This document shows, one piece after another, positions 21,954 to 31,947 of a stretch of DNA of 64,000 nt (positions are counted from its first letter, which is position 1; each line of letters begins with the position of its first letter). Source of the DNA: Pseudomonas sp. FP198 (GTDB lineage Bacteria > Pseudomonadota > Gammaproteobacteria > Pseudomonadales > Pseudomonadaceae); assembly GCF_030687895.1 (NCBI RefSeq), contig NZ_CP117452.1:1877501-1941500 (forward strand), read 5' to 3'. The position numbers were made by a program, and so were the translations under genes. A model generated the notes under the pieces. That model did not search any database. It worked only from the letters and a program-made list of their open reading frames with translations, and was not told the DNA's origin.

Positions 21954-23285
21954 TGAGCCTGCGACTGCGGCTGAGCCTGACGCTCGGCGCGGCCTTTACC
22001 TTGATCTGGGCCCTGGCCGCGGCCTGGATGCTCAGCGACCTGCGCAACCAGATGATGTTTTCTCTCGACCAGCGCCTGGGTGGCTTCGGCGCGGATGGTC
22101 GCCGGGTTGCTGGAGCAGTTGCCACCGGTGCCCAGCAAAGGTGAAGGCACGCATTTGAGCTCGGAGCAGTTGAGCATCCCGGGCGGCATGGCCTGCCAGG
22201 TCAGTTCCTTGCGCGGCGAGATCCTGGCGCGCAGCCACGGCAACCCGGAACAGGCCCTGGAAGCCGAGAAGACAGGCTTCCATGATCAGATGATCGACGG
22301 TGCGCCATGGCGCAGCTTTACCCTGGTTCGCGGCGATTTGCGCATTACCACGGCCGATCGCCAGATCGAGCGCGAAGCGTTGAACCTGTCGGTGCTGCTG
22401 GCGGCGTCGGTGCCGGTCGGCGTGGCGTTGCTCGGTTGCCTGTGCCTGTTGTGGCTGGGCATCGGCCAGGGCCTGGCGCCGCTCAATCGCATGCGTGATG
22501 CGTTGATGCGCCGTAACGCGGACTCCCTCGAACCCCTGCAGATCCATCCGCTGCCCAGCGAGCTGCGGCCCTTGCTGGAAACCCAGAACCAGCTGTTCCA
22601 GCGTATCGGCAAGACCATCGAGCGCGAGCGCCGGTTGACCGGTGACGCGGCCCATGAATTGCGCAGCCCGCTGACGGCGATCAAGACCCACCTGCAAGTG
22701 GCGCGCATGACCGAGGGGGCTGCGCGCGATCAGTCCCTGGCCCGGGCAGAGGAGGGCGCCGACCGCTTGCACCGTACCCTTGAGCAACTGTTGCTGCTGG
22801 CGCGGGTCGAGGGCAGCCTTTCGTTTGATGATGGCGTGCAATGCAACGCCGAGCAGGTCGCTCGGCTGGCGATCCAGGATGCGGCCGGCGGCGCGCCCCA
22901 GCGGATCAGGCTGCACATATCGCCGCCGCTTTCCGCTGCGCCGGTGCAGATGCCGGCGGTGCTGGCCATCGCCGCGTTGCGCAACCTGCTGGAGAACGCC
23001 CTGCGCCACACCCCGGCCGATACCGAGGTCGAACTGAGCCTGGAGATGATCGGCCAGCGCGTGCGTTTCCTGGTACGTGATCATGGCGACGGAATCGCCG
23101 CCGAGGATATCCAGCACCTGACCCAACGCTTCTGGCGCAACGGCCACAGCACCGGCTGCGGTCTGGGCCTGGCGATCGTCCAGGCGATCGTCCAGCGTTG
23201 CGGCTGCGGCCTGCATTTCGACAGCCGCCCGGACGGGCTGCGGGTCGAACTGACCGTGCCCGTGCAAGTCTCTTCGGGCCAGTAG
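21953..23285 (+). pseudogene. dsbS: Sensor histidine kinase (DsbS-like), interrupted by one frameshift
   Basis: The first 42 codons (a membrane segment, LGAAFTLIWALAAAWML, then SDLRNQMMFSLDQRL) are in one frame. The rest, starting VASARMVAGLLEQ, is in the next frame. Removing one G from GGG at 22078-22080 restores a kinase of about 443 residues: periplasmic loop with a Cys in GGMACQV near residue 81, second membrane segment (LLAASVPVGVALLGCLCLL), HisKA box HELRSPLTAI near 235, and ATPase motifs NLLENALRH, DHGDGI and GCGLGLAI. I recall a copper-sensing Cys at position 82 in P. aeruginosa DsbS; the match is from memory. Probably intact in the real genome. Confidence 0.8.
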
Positions 23286-23289
23286 ATCT

Positions 23290-23423
23290 CGTGGCGAGGG
23301 AGCTTGCTCCCGCTGGACCGCGCAGCGGGCCCAAACTTTTCACCTCGGTCAATCTGATCTACCGCGTGCTCTGGCTTGAGGGGGCTGCTGCGCAGCCCAG
23401 CGGGAGCAAGCTCCCTCGCCACG
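23290..23423. repeat. Long inverted repeat (CGTGGCGAGGGAGCTTGCTCCCGCTG family)
   Basis: CGTGGCGAGGGAGCTTGCTC at 23290 pairs with its complement ending at 23423, enclosing about 80 bases. It begins five bases after the kinase stop and likely acts as a hairpin terminator-like element before pvdH. Confidence 0.8.
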
Positions 23424-23437
23424 GGATAGGGTGATAG

Positions 23438-23461
23438 TAAATCCTTGCCTCGCTGATGCGT
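23438..23461 (+). promoter_or_regulatory. PvdS-dependent promoter of pvdH
   Basis: TAAATCC begins at 23438 and CGTTT at 23459, so TAAAT and CGT are separated by exactly 16 bases. This is a full match to the PvdS promoter arrangement, 84 bases before the pvdH ATG. Confidence 0.72.
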
Positions 23462-23544
23462 TTCCACAACAGGAAACCTGCATGTGCGCCTTGAATGCGC
23501 ACCTGTCCGGTGTGCCGTTTGGTCACTAATCGCGGGGTCGAGAA

Positions 23545-24957
23545 ATGTCAGTCGCCAATCCTTCTGTCGAAGCAGCGCCAGCGCGGGTCAGTCCCGCGTC
23601 GGGCGAGACGCTCTATCAATTCAACGAATCACCGTTGCTGGCCCGCCAGAGCCGGCAGGAATCCAATGCCCGCAGCTATCCTCGGCGGATTCCCCTGGCC
23701 CTCAAGCGCGCCAAGGGCCTGTACGTCGAGGATGTCGAAGGCCGGACCTTCATCGATTGCCTGGCCGGCGCCGGCACGCTGGCCCTCGGGCACAACCACC
23801 CGGTCGTGATCGAGGCGATCCGGCAGGTCCTCGCCGACGAGTTGCCCCTGCATACCCTGGACCTGACCACGCCGGTCAAGGACCGGTTTGTCCAGGACCT
23901 GTTCGGCCTGTTGCCGGCGAGCCTCGCCGCCGAGGCGAAAATCCAGTTCTGTGGCCCGACGGGGACCGACGCGGTGGAAGCGGCACTCAAATTGGTGCGC
24001 ACCGCCACCGGGCGTAGCACCGTACTGTCGTTCCAGGGCGGATATCACGGCATGAGCCAGGGCGCGCTGAGCCTGATGGGCAGCCTGGGGCCGAAAAAGC
24101 CCTTGGGGGCATTGCTCAGCAACGGCGTGCAGTTCATGCCATACCCCTACGATTATCGCTGCCCGTTCGGGCTCGGTGGCGTCGAGGGGGTCAAGGCCAA
24201 TCTGCATTACCTGGAAAACCTGCTGAACGATCCCGAGGCCGGGGTGCAGTTACCGGCGGCGGTGATCGTCGAGGTAGTGCAGGGCGAGGGCGGGGTCATA
24301 CCGGCCGATCTTGATTGGCTGCGCGGCTTGCGGCGAATCACCGAGCAGGCCGGGGTGGCGCTGATCGTCGATGAAATCCAGAGTGGTTTCGGGCGGACCG
24401 GCAAGATGTTCGCGTTCGAGCACGCCGGCATCATTCCGGATGTGGTTGTGCTGTCCAAGGCCATCGGCGGCAGCCTGCCACTGGCGGTGGTGGTGTATCG
24501 CGATTGGCTCGACACCTGGTTGCCGGGCGCCCATGCCGGGACTTTCCGCGGTAACCAGATGGCGATGGCGGCGGGCAGCGCGGTGATGCGCTACCTGGTC
24601 GAACACAACCTGCCGGCCCACGCCGCCGCCATGGGCGAGCGCTTGAGCGAGCACCTGCATATCCTGCAGAGGGATTTTCCGCAATTGGGCGACATCCGCG
24701 GTCGCGGCCTGATGCTCGGCGTCGAGCTGGTGGACCCGACCGGCAAGCCGGACGCCCTGGGCCATCCTCCGGTGGACGCACGGCTGGCGCCGCGGTTGCA
24801 GCGTGAATGCCTCAAGCGCGGCCTGATCCTGGAGCTGGGTGGACGGCAGGGGGGCGTGGTGCGTTTCCTGCCGCCGCTGATCATTACGGCTGTGGAAATC
24901 GACCGCGTGGCCGAGCTGTTCCGGCGCGCCCTGGAGGCTGCCGTGGCCGACGCCTAA
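23545..24957 (+). CDS. pvdH: L-2,4-diaminobutyrate:2-oxoglutarate aminotransferase PvdH
   Basis: A 470-residue class III PLP-dependent aminotransferase. It turns aspartate semialdehyde into L-2,4-diaminobutyrate using glutamate as amino donor; Dab is then loaded by the last PvdL module. Visible motifs are CGPTGTDAVEAALKL (cofactor phosphate loop), GGYHGMSQGA, VDEIQSGFGRTG (cofactor-binding Asp) and VLSKAIGGSLP with the Schiff-base Lys near residue 306. The length fits PvdH. Expression should follow PvdS from the box at 23438. An MbtH-like gene follows, an arrangement also found in P. aeruginosa. Confidence 0.95.
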   Translation: MSVANPSVEAAPARVSPASGETLYQFNESPLLARQSRQESNARSYPRRIPLALKRAKGLYVEDVEGRTFIDCLAGAGTLALGHNHPVVIEAIRQVLADELPLHTLDLTTPVKDRFVQDLFGLLPASLAAEAKIQFCGPTGTDAVEAALKLVRTATGRSTVLSFQGGYHGMSQGALSLMGSLGPKKPLGALLSNGVQFMPYPYDYRCPFGLGGVEGVKANLHYLENLLNDPEAGVQLPAAVIVEVVQGEGGVIPADLDWLRGLRRITEQAGVALIVDEIQSGFGRTGKMFAFEHAGIIPDVVVLSKAIGGSLPLAVVVYRDWLDTWLPGAHAGTFRGNQMAMAAGSAVMRYLVEHNLPAHAAAMGERLSEHLHILQRDFPQLGDIRGRGLMLGVELVDPTGKPDALGHPPVDARLAPRLQRECLKRGLILELGGRQGGVVRFLPPLIITAVEIDRVAELFRRALEAAVADA

Positions 24958-24978
24958 TTTTCATCCGGCCCGGTACGT
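24955..24978 (+). promoter_or_regulatory. Candidate PvdS promoter for the mbtH-like gene, overlapping the pvdH stop
   Basis: TAATT at 24955-24959 uses the TAA stop codon of pvdH as part of its -35 box, and CGT follows after 16 bases at 24976-24978. The CTAATT form is the same as in front of pvdL. It lies about 65 bases before the mbtH-like ATG. Confidence 0.55.
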
Positions 24979-25041
24979 TCCTTTTCATACCTTGGCTGCG
25001 CCCATGGCGCGGCGAACCTTGAGCAACGACGGAGAAACACC

Positions 25042-25269
25042 ATGACTTCAGTATTCGACCGCGAGGACATTCTCTTCCAGGTCGTGGTCAACCACGAAGA
25101 GCAGTATTCGATCTGGCCGGACTACAAGGCCGTTCCGGAAGGTTGGCGGACCGTGGGCAAGAGCGGCTTCAAGAAGGAGTGCCTGGCCTACATCGAAGAG
25201 GTCTGGACCGATATGCGCCCGTTGAGCTTGCGCAAGAAGATGGAAGAGCAGGCGACTGTGGCCCATTGA
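25042..25269 (+). CDS. MbtH-like NRPS partner protein
   Basis: A 75-residue MbtH-domain protein. The family signature is visible: [19 protein letters not shown], then [23 protein letters not shown]. MbtH-like proteins bind adenylation domains and are needed for folding or activity of many NRPSs; the single homologue near pyoverdine genes in P. aeruginosa (PA2412) supports pyoverdine synthesis. GGAG lies before the ATG at 25042. It lies 84 bases downstream of pvdH with its own candidate promoter, so it may be expressed both from pvdH read-through and independently. Confidence 0.95.
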   Translation: MTSVFDREDILFQVVVNHEEQYSIWPDYKAVPEGWRTVGKSGFKKECLAYIEEVWTDMRPLSLRKKMEEQATVAH

Positions 25270-25290
25270 TACAGAAGTTCTGAGAACCCC

Positions 25291-25381
25291 CTGTGGGAGC
25301 GAGCTTGCTCGCGATAGCGGAGAGTCAGCCGGCATTAATGTTGCTGATCCACCGCTATCGCGAGCAAGCTCGCTCCCACAG
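25291..25381. repeat. REP palindrome pair (inverted)
   Basis: CTGTGGGAGCGAGCTTGCTC followed by GCGATAGCGG, then after about 30 bases the inverted copy. It occupies the gap between the convergent mbtH-like gene and ppsR. Confidence 0.88.
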
Positions 25382-25403
25382 GTTTTGGTTTTGGGCGTCT
25401 AGA

Positions 25404-26222
25404 TTACTTGAACCGCCGCTCCACCCCTTTCTCCACCAGGATCTTCGCCGAAATCTCTTCCACGGAAAAATGCGTGGAGTTGATGTGGGGAATATTCTCC
25501 CGCCGGAACAGGTTTTCCACTTCGCGCACTTCGAATTCGCACTGGGCATAGCTCGAATAGCGGCTGTTGGGCTTGCGCTCGTTGCGGATCGCGGTGAGGC
25601 GGTCCGGGTCGATGGTCAGGCCGAACAGCTTGTGCTGATGGGCGCGCAACGCGCTGGGCAGTTGCAGCCGCTCCATGTCGTCTTCGGTCAGCGGATAGTT
25701 GGCCGCGCGGATCCCGAATTGCATCGCCATGTACAGACACGTCGGCGTCTTACCACAGCGCGACACACCCACTAGGATCAGATCGGCCTTGTCGTAATAA
25801 TGCGTGCGGGCGCCGTCGTCGTTGTCCAGTGCGAAGTTGACCGCCTCGATCCGCTCCATGTAGTTGGAGTTGTGGCCAATGGAATGGGACTTGCCGACCG
25901 AGTAGGAGGAGTGTTCGCTCAGTTCCTGCTCCAGGGGCGCCAGGAACGTGGAAAAAATGTCGATCATGAAACCATTGGACGTTGCGAGAATCTCACGGAT
26001 GTCCTGATTGACGATGGTATCGAAGATGATCGGGCGAAAACCGTCGGTTTCGGCGGCTTTATTGATTTGCTGTACCATGGCCCGCGCCTTGTCGACGCTG
26101 TCTATATACGGCCGTGTCAGCTTGGTGAAGGTTATGTTTTCGAACTGCGCCAACAGGCTCTGGCCCAGCGTTTCGGCCGTGATGCCGGTGCCGTCGGAGA
26201 TAAAGAAAGCGGATCGTTTCAT
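25404..26222 (-). CDS. ppsR: Phosphoenolpyruvate synthase regulatory protein (bifunctional kinase/pyrophosphorylase)
   Basis: A 272-residue DUF299-family protein. It inactivates PEP synthase by ADP-dependent phosphorylation and reactivates it by Pi-dependent dephosphorylation. The P-loop-like GVSRCGKTP lies at 152-160, the N-terminus is [15 protein letters not shown], and the C-terminus has [14 protein letters not shown] and HSSY-type conserved patches. It is divergent from ppsA, its target, with 182 bases between the starts. The ATG at 26222 gives the normal family length. Confidence 0.93.
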   Translation of the reverse strand: MKRSAFFISDGTGITAETLGQSLLAQFENITFTKLTRPYIDSVDKARAMVQQINKAAETDGFRPIIFDTIVNQDIREILATSNGFMIDIFSTFLAPLEQELSEHSSYSVGKSHSIGHNSNYMERIEAVNFALDNDDGARTHYYDKADLILVGVSRCGKTPTCLYMAMQFGIRAANYPLTEDDMERLQLPSALRAHQHKLFGLTIDPDRLTAIRNERKPNSRYSSYAQCEFEVREVENLFRRENIPHINSTHFSVEEISAKILVEKGVERRFK

Positions 26223-26404
26223 TTGCGCCTTGGGCCTTAAGCTAGTGAGCTAGTAACGATTCTTGGATATGATAGGCGCGATTTGCCGGCCGCCCGTGGC
26301 CCGCATTCTCACTTATTTTCCAGGTCCAGGCCATATCGCCGGCGATTGCTCCCTGGAGCTGCCGGTACTTGAGCTTTTCCAACACAGTCAGTGGAGAGAT
26401 CACC

Positions 26405-28780
26405 TTGGTAGAGTACGTAGTTTCCCTCGATAAGCTCGGCGTCCATGATGTAGAGCATGTGGGGGGCAAGAACGCATCCCTGGGCGAGATGATCAGTAAC
26501 CTCGCCGGCGCCGGTGTCTCGGTGCCAGGTGGCTTCGCCACGACCGCCCAGGCATATCGTGATTTCCTGGAACTGAGCGGCCTGAACCAGCAGATCCACG
26601 ATGCGCTCGACGCCCTCGACGTCGATGACGTCAATGCCCTGGCCAGGACCGGCGCCCAGATCCGCCAATGGATCATGGAAGCCGAGTTCCCCGAGAAACT
26701 CAACGCCGAGATCCGTACTGCTTTCGCCAAGCTGTCCGAAGGCAATCCCGACATCGCCGTCGCCGTCCGCTCCTCGGCCACCGCCGAAGACCTGCCGGAC
26801 GCCTCGTTCGCCGGTCAGCAGGAGACCTTCCTGAACATCCGTGGCGTGGAAAACGTCATCCGGGCCGCCAAGGAAGTCTTTGCCTCCCTCTTCAACGACC
26901 GCGCCATTTCCTATCGCGTGCACCAGGGCTTCGACCACAAGCTGGTCGCCCTGTCCGCGGGTGTGCAGCGCATGGTCCGCTCCGAAACCGGCACCGCCGG
27001 CGTGATGTTCACCCTCGACACCGAGTCGGGCTTTCGTGACGTGGTGTTCATCACCGGCGCCTACGGCCTGGGTGAAACCGTCGTGCAGGGCGCGGTGAAC
27101 CCGGACGAATTTTATGTCCACAAAGGCACCCTGGAAGCCGGCCGTCCCGCCATCCTGCGCCGCAACCTCGGCAGCAAGGCGATCAAGATGATCTACGGCG
27201 ACGAGGCCAAGGCCGGTCGCTCGGTCAAGACCGTCGACGTGGACAAGGCCGATCGCGCGCGCTTCTGCCTGACCGACGCCGAAGTCAGTGAACTGGCCAA
27301 GCAGGCGATGACCATCGAGAAACACTACAAGTGCCCGATGGACATCGAGTGGGCCAAGGACGGTGACGACGGCAAGCTGTACATCGTCCAGGCTCGTCCG
27401 GAAACCGTGAAGAGCCGCACCCAGGCCAACGTCATGGAGCGCTACCTGCTCAAGGAAACCGGCACCGTGCTGGTGGAAGGCCGGGCCATCGGCCAGCGCA
27501 TCGGCGCGGGCAAGGTGCGGATCATCAAGGACGTCTCGGAGATGGACAAGGTCCAGGCCGGCGACGTACTGGTTTCCGACATGACCGATCCGGACTGGGA
27601 ACCGGTCATGAAGCGCGCCAGCGCCATCGTCACCAATCGCGGCGGGCGTACCTGCCACGCGGCAATCATCGCCCGTGAGCTGGGCATCCCGGCGGTTGTT
27701 GGTTGCGGCAACGCGACCCAATTGCTCAAGGACGGCCAGGGCGTCACCGTTTCCTGCGCCGAAGGCGATACCGGCTACATCTTCGAAGGCGAGCTGGGCT
27801 TCGACATCAAGAAGAACTCCGTGGACGCCATGCCGGAGCTGCCGTTCAAGATCATGATGAACGTCGGCAACCCGGACCGCGCCTTCGACTTCGCGCAGTT
27901 GCCGAATGCCGGCGTGGGCCTGGCCCGCCTGGAGTTCATCATCAACCGCATGATCGGCGTGCACCCCAAGGCGCTGTTGAACTACGACGGGCTGCCACAG
28001 GAAATCAAGGACAGCGTCGACAAGCGCATTGCCGGCTACGACGATCCGGTCGGTTTCTACGTCGAGAAGCTGGTGGAAGGCATCAGCACCCTGGCGGCGG
28101 CGTTCTCGCCGAAAAAAGTCATCGTGCGCCTGTCGGACTTCAAGTCCAACGAGTACGCCAACCTGATCGGTGGCAAGCTCTACGAGCCGGAAGAAGAGAA
28201 CCCGATGCTGGGCTTCCGCGGGGCTTCGCGCTACATCAGCGAGTCGTTCCGTGACTGCTTCGAGCTCGAATGCCGGGCTCTGAAGCGCGTGCGTAACGAG
28301 ATGGGCCTGACCAACGTCGAGATCATGGTGCCGTTCGTGCGCACCCTGGGCGAAGCGAGCCAGGTGGTCGACCTGCTGGCGGAAAACGGCCTGGCCCGTG
28401 GCGAAAATGGCCTGCGCGTGATCATGATGTGCGAGCTGCCCTCCAACGCGATCCTGGCCGAAGAGTTCCTTGAGTTCTTCGACGGTTTCTCCATCGGCTC
28501 CAACGACCTGACCCAGTTGACCCTCGGTCTGGACCGCGACTCCGGGATCATCGCCCACCTGTTCGACGAGCGTAACCCGGCGGTCAAGAAGCTGCTGGCC
28601 AATGCGATTGCCGCCTGTAACAAGGCCGGCAAATACATCGGCATCTGCGGCCAGGGCCCTTCGGACCACCCGGACCTGGCCAAGTGGCTGATGGAGCAGG
28701 GCATCGAGAGCGTTTCGTTGAACCCGGACTCCGTGCTGGAAACCTGGTTCTTCCTGGCTGAGGGTCAGGCTGCGGTCTGA
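26405..28780 (+). CDS. ppsA: Phosphoenolpyruvate synthase
   Basis: Converts pyruvate and ATP to PEP, AMP and phosphate, the gluconeogenic step from pyruvate. The 791-residue protein has an N-terminal ATP-grasp domain ([30 protein letters not shown]), the swivelling phosphohistidine domain with GGRTCHAAI near residue 413, and a C-terminal PEP/pyruvate barrel with [17 protein letters not shown] and CGQGPSD. I chose TTG at 26405 because it gives [11 protein letters not shown] at residue 2, the family N-terminus, with GGAGAG upstream; an upstream in-frame start would add 12 residues. Confidence 0.95.
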   Translation: MVEYVVSLDKLGVHDVEHVGGKNASLGEMISNLAGAGVSVPGGFATTAQAYRDFLELSGLNQQIHDALDALDVDDVNALARTGAQIRQWIMEAEFPEKLNAEIRTAFAKLSEGNPDIAVAVRSSATAEDLPDASFAGQQETFLNIRGVENVIRAAKEVFASLFNDRAISYRVHQGFDHKLVALSAGVQRMVRSETGTAGVMFTLDTESGFRDVVFITGAYGLGETVVQGAVNPDEFYVHKGTLEAGRPAILRRNLGSKAIKMIYGDEAKAGRSVKTVDVDKADRARFCLTDAEVSELAKQAMTIEKHYKCPMDIEWAKDGDDGKLYIVQARPETVKSRTQANVMERYLLKETGTVLVEGRAIGQRIGAGKVRIIKDVSEMDKVQAGDVLVSDMTDPDWEPVMKRASAIVTNRGGRTCHAAIIARELGIPAVVGCGNATQLLKDGQGVTVSCAEGDTGYIFEGELGFDIKKNSVDAMPELPFKIMMNVGNPDRAFDFAQLPNAGVGLARLEFIINRMIGVHPKALLNYDGLPQEIKDSVDKRIAGYDDPVGFYVEKLVEGISTLAAAFSPKKVIVRLSDFKSNEYANLIGGKLYEPEEENPMLGFRGASRYISESFRDCFELECRALKRVRNEMGLTNVEIMVPFVRTLGEASQVVDLLAENGLARGENGLRVIMMCELPSNAILAEEFLEFFDGFSIGSNDLTQLTLGLDRDSGIIAHLFDERNPAVKKLLANAIAACNKAGKYIGICGQGPSDHPDLAKWLMEQGIESVSLNPDSVLETWFFLAEGQAAV

Positions 28781-28829
28781 TTGAGTGAAGGGGGCTGGTA
28801 GGCTGATGCCAGTCAGTCAAGCGAAATCC

Positions 28830-28920
28830 CTGTGGGAGCGAGCTTGCTCGCGATAGCGGAGTGTCAGTCAGAATTAGTTTTGCTGATCCACCGCAATCGC
28901 GAGCAAGCTCGCTCCCACAG
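28830..28920. repeat. REP palindrome pair (inverted)
   Basis: CTGTGGGAGCGAGCTTGCTC with GCGATAGCGG and its inverted copy, in the 228-base gap between ppsA and the next gene. A further GGCGGGCTCC...GGACGCCGCC inverted stretch followed by a T run lies at 28966-28996 and may terminate transcription. Confidence 0.85.
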
Positions 28921-29008
28921 GTCCATGGCTGTATGTCTCCCCAGTCCCTTTCGATTTGAAGCAGGGCGGGCTCCACCAGGACGCCGCCCTTTTTTGTGCA
29001 AGAAGATC

Positions 29009-29998
29009 ATGCAAAGCAGCAGCAACCTATTTCCTGTCGCCCTGATCAGCGCCGAGCGGCGCGGTGATCTGAGCGAAGATGTGTATCGCCTGAAACCGGG
29101 CAACAGCCCGGACTACAGCGTCGAAGTGGCCGTTACCCGCCTGGGCATGGCCGATGCCGGCGAGGTCCGTGGGGTCCCGGTGATCCTGCTCCACGGCAGT
29201 TTTTCCAACCGACGCTTCTGGTATTCGCCCAAGGGCCTGGGGCTGGGGGCGTACCTGGTGCGCCTGGGGTTCGATGTCTGGATTCCCGAGATGCGTGGCC
29301 ATGGGTTATCCCAGCGCAACCAGGGCTACCGCAATAACCGCGTCGCGGACTATGCCCGTTACGACCTGCCGGCCATCGGCGCCTTTGTGCGCGAGCAAAG
29401 CGGGCAAGTGCCCCACTGGATTGGCCATTCGCTGGGTGGCATCACCCTGGCCGCAGCCTTGGGCGGCCATTACCTGGGCGAGCCCGCCGTGGCGTCGGCG
29501 GCGTTTTTCGGGACCCAGGTCAGCCGCACGTACTGGCCCTTGAAAATCCCCCCGGTGGAGTGGAGCGGACGCCTCATTCTCAAGCGGTTTGCCCAATTGT
29601 CCGGCCCAAGGCTCAAGCGCGGCCCGGAAGACGAGCCTATCGGCCTGGCCCTGGAGAGCATGCGCTGGTATGGCCTGTTCGGGCGTTTCGGCGATGCCGA
29701 GAAGAACTGGTGGGCCGGCCTGGCGGACGTGCAAGTGCCGGTACTGGCGGTGAGCGCCGCCGGCGATCAGCAGGATCCGCCCTGGGCCTGTCGAAAACTT
29801 TTCGAGCAGATCGGTTCCGAGCGCAAGCAGTTTGTCTGCCTGGGCCGGGCACAGGGCTTCGGTGATGACTTCGGCCATGTCGAAATGCTTGTCAGCAAGG
29901 CCGCGCAAGCCGAGGTCTGGCCGCTGGTGGCGCGCTGGCTGGAAGATCAGCGCGCGCCGCTGTCGGCAGAACAGCCTCGCCTGGCCGAAGCGGTTTGA
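29009..29998 (+). CDS. Alpha/beta hydrolase
   Basis: A 329-residue hydrolase-fold protein. HGSFSNRRFW provides the oxyanion region, EMRGHGLSQ follows, and the nucleophile elbow is GHSLGG (Ser near residue 142). Likely acid and base residues lie in SAAGDQQDPP and GFGDDFGHVE. In P. aeruginosa a similar hydrolase lies between ppsA and rraA (PA1771), so this is part of the conserved core order. The substrate is unknown. ATG 29009 follows AGAAGA; longer in-frame reading upstream crosses the REP pair and is not credible. Confidence 0.8.
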   Translation: MQSSSNLFPVALISAERRGDLSEDVYRLKPGNSPDYSVEVAVTRLGMADAGEVRGVPVILLHGSFSNRRFWYSPKGLGLGAYLVRLGFDVWIPEMRGHGLSQRNQGYRNNRVADYARYDLPAIGAFVREQSGQVPHWIGHSLGGITLAAALGGHYLGEPAVASAAFFGTQVSRTYWPLKIPPVEWSGRLILKRFAQLSGPRLKRGPEDEPIGLALESMRWYGLFGRFGDAEKNWWAGLADVQVPVLAVSAAGDQQDPPWACRKLFEQIGSERKQFVCLGRAQGFGDDFGHVEMLVSKAAQAEVWPLVARWLEDQRAPLSAEQPRLAEAV

Positions 29999-30123
29999 GG
30001 GAAGGCTCTGACAAGGGCATTCCGCTCTGGTCGGCTTGCGGCTAAGATATGACGCGCTACGTTGTTTCGGTCACAAACGGTTATTCATTCAGCCAGACGT
30101 CCAACCCTTGCAGGAGCTGCCCG

Positions 30124-30615
30124 ATGAACCATTACCTCACGCCCGACCTGTGCGATACCTACCCGGACCTGGTGCAGGTGTTGGAACCGATGTTCAGCAA
30201 TTTCGGTGGCCGCGACTCCTTTGGTGGTGAAATCGTGACCATCAAGTGCTTCGAAGACAATTCACTGGTCAAGGAGCAGGTTGAACTCGAGGGCAAGGGC
30301 AAAGTGCTGGTCGTCGACGGCGGCGGGTCGCTGCGGCGGGCCCTGTTGGGCGACATGCTGGCCGAGAAAGCGGCGAAGAATGGCTGGGAAGGGCTGGTGA
30401 TCTACGGCTGCATCCGCGATGTCGACGTCATTGCCCAGACCGACCTCGGCGTCCAGGCCCTGGCCAGCCACCCGATGAAGACCGACAAGCGCGGCATCGG
30501 GGATCTCAATGTACCGGTGACCTTCGCCGGCGTGACGTTTCGCCCAGGCGAGTATGTCTATGCGGACAACAACGGCGTGATTGTTTCGCCGAGCCCGCTG
30601 AAAATGCCTGAATGA
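30124..30615 (+). CDS. rraA: Regulator of ribonuclease E activity A
   Basis: A 163-residue RraA-family protein. It binds RNase E and inhibits RNA processing in enterobacteria; structurally related aldolases also exist, and in Pseudomonas the role is less certain. Characteristic stretches are [50 protein letters not shown] and GCIRDVDVI. The ATG at 30124 has AGGAG about eight bases upstream and gives the family N-terminus. The next gene, cmaX, starts 20 bases after the stop. Confidence 0.92.
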   Translation: MNHYLTPDLCDTYPDLVQVLEPMFSNFGGRDSFGGEIVTIKCFEDNSLVKEQVELEGKGKVLVVDGGGSLRRALLGDMLAEKAAKNGWEGLVIYGCIRDVDVIAQTDLGVQALASHPMKTDKRGIGDLNVPVTFAGVTFRPGEYVYADNNGVIVSPSPLKMPE

Positions 30616-30634
30616 AGCGCTACAGCCATAAGGG

Positions 30635-31636
30635 ATGAGGATGTTCGAGGAAGAAAACGCGCAGTGGGGGCTGGTTCATGCCCTGGTGCTGGATGGTAAA
30701 GGCGGCGCGCGTTCGATAGCCCGGACCGAACTGGACGACTTGCAGTTGCAGACTCATGAAAGCCTGTGGCTGCATTGGGACCGCAGTCATCCGCAAACCC
30801 ACACGTGGTTGCGCAAATCCAGCGGCCTGAGCGAATTCAATTGCGACCTGCTGCTGGAAGAGAACACCCGGCCGCGCCTGCTGCCGCTGCCCAATGCCGA
30901 GCTGCTGCTGTTTCTTCGCGGGATCAACCTCAACCCGGGTGCCGAGCCTGAAGACATGGTTTCGGTGCGCATCTTTGCCTCGGCCCAGCGGGTGATTTCC
31001 CTGCGGTTGCGCCCATTGCGCGCCACCGATGAACTGCTGGCGGAGTTGGTTGAAGGCAAGGGACCGAAGACCTCGTCGGAACTCATCCTTTATATGGCGC
31101 AATACCTGACCAATAAAGTGCAGGACCTGGTGACGTGCCTGTCTGAAATCGTCGACAGCGAGGAAGAAAAACTCGATACCGACGAACGGTATACACCCGA
31201 ACACGACGCCATTTTGCACATCCGTCGCAGGGCCGCCGGACTGAAGCGATTCCTGGCGCCACAGCGGGACATCTTCGGCCAGATGTCGCGGACCAAGTTG
31301 CCTTGGTTCGTCGAGGACGATGGCGACTATTGGAATGAATTGAACAACAGCCTGACGCGCTACCTCGAAGAGCTGGAATTGACCCGAGAGCGCGTGGGGC
31401 TTGTGCTGGAGGCCGAGGACCGGCGTCTTTCGGTGCGCATGAACCGCACCATGTACCGCTTCGGCATCATTACCGGGATCTTCCTGCCGATGAGTTTTCT
31501 CACCGGCCTGCTGGGCATCAATGTCGGCGGCATTCCGTTTTCCGAAAGCCCCTACGGTTTCATGATTGCCTGCCTGCTGATGATCTGCGTCGCGACGGGG
31601 CAATGGTGGTTATTCCGCCGTTTGCGTTGGGTGTGA
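30635..31636 (+). CDS. cmaX: CorA/ZntB-family divalent cation transporter (CmaX)
   Basis: A 333-residue CorA-superfamily membrane protein. The long N-terminal cytoplasmic domain ends in a stalk helix, then two transmembrane helices at the C-terminus (IITGIFLPMSFLTGLLGINV and FMIACLLMICVATGQWWLF) with the ZntB-type loop GINVGGIPF in place of GMN. ZntB proteins move zinc, CorA magnesium; which ion is carried here is not determined by sequence. It is the homologue of CmaX, first gene of the cmaX-cfrX-cmpX-sigX-oprF cluster linked to envelope stress. Start may be ATG 30635 or 30641. Confidence 0.87.
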   Translation: MRMFEEENAQWGLVHALVLDGKGGARSIARTELDDLQLQTHESLWLHWDRSHPQTHTWLRKSSGLSEFNCDLLLEENTRPRLLPLPNAELLLFLRGINLNPGAEPEDMVSVRIFASAQRVISLRLRPLRATDELLAELVEGKGPKTSSELILYMAQYLTNKVQDLVTCLSEIVDSEEEKLDTDERYTPEHDAILHIRRRAAGLKRFLAPQRDIFGQMSRTKLPWFVEDDGDYWNELNNSLTRYLEELELTRERVGLVLEAEDRRLSVRMNRTMYRFGIITGIFLPMSFLTGLLGINVGGIPFSESPYGFMIACLLMICVATGQWWLFRRLRWV

Positions 31637-31699
31637 TGGGCTTTCATGTGACCCGACGAAATCTGATCGCGTCTTCCACAGACATCACGAGAGGTGTGT

Positions 31700-31945
31700 A
31701 TGCACGATCCGTTTGAACAGTCTCTGCGCGACATGCTCAACGCTTCGCCGTCCAGCCGGGACGACGATGCGTGCCTGGGACGCGTGCTCAAAACCGCCAA
31801 CCGTCAGGTTGGCGCCGGCGATCTTTTCAGCCTGCTGGGCCGTTGGTTGCCCGCGCTGATGATCGCCCTGAACAACGGGTCGGCCCATGTCTCGCCGGTT
31901 TCCCGTCGCAAACCTGTTACTCGCACCGCTGATAAGGCTGATTGA
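31700..31945 (+). CDS. cfrX: Small conserved protein CfrX
   Basis: An 81-residue protein (MHDPFEQSLRDMLNASPSSR...) without a recognisable catalytic domain. A mildly hydrophobic stretch, LLGRWLPALMIALNNGSA, lies near residues 42-60. Position between cmaX and cmpX identifies it as CfrX, a small protein of unknown function whose gene is co-transcribed with cmpX and controlled by SigX in P. aeruginosa. GAGAGGTG lies five bases before ATG 31700. Its stop codon is two bases before the cmpX start. Confidence 0.8.
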   Translation: MHDPFEQSLRDMLNASPSSRDDDACLGRVLKTANRQVGAGDLFSLLGRWLPALMIALNNGSAHVSPVSRRKPVTRTADKAD

Positions 31946-31947
31946 AT

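Noticed and set aside
26309..28669. A 786-residue open frame antisense to ppsA
   Set aside because: Shadow of a conserved gene; its composition (His, Gln and Gly rich) is that of a mirrored frame and no family is recognisable.
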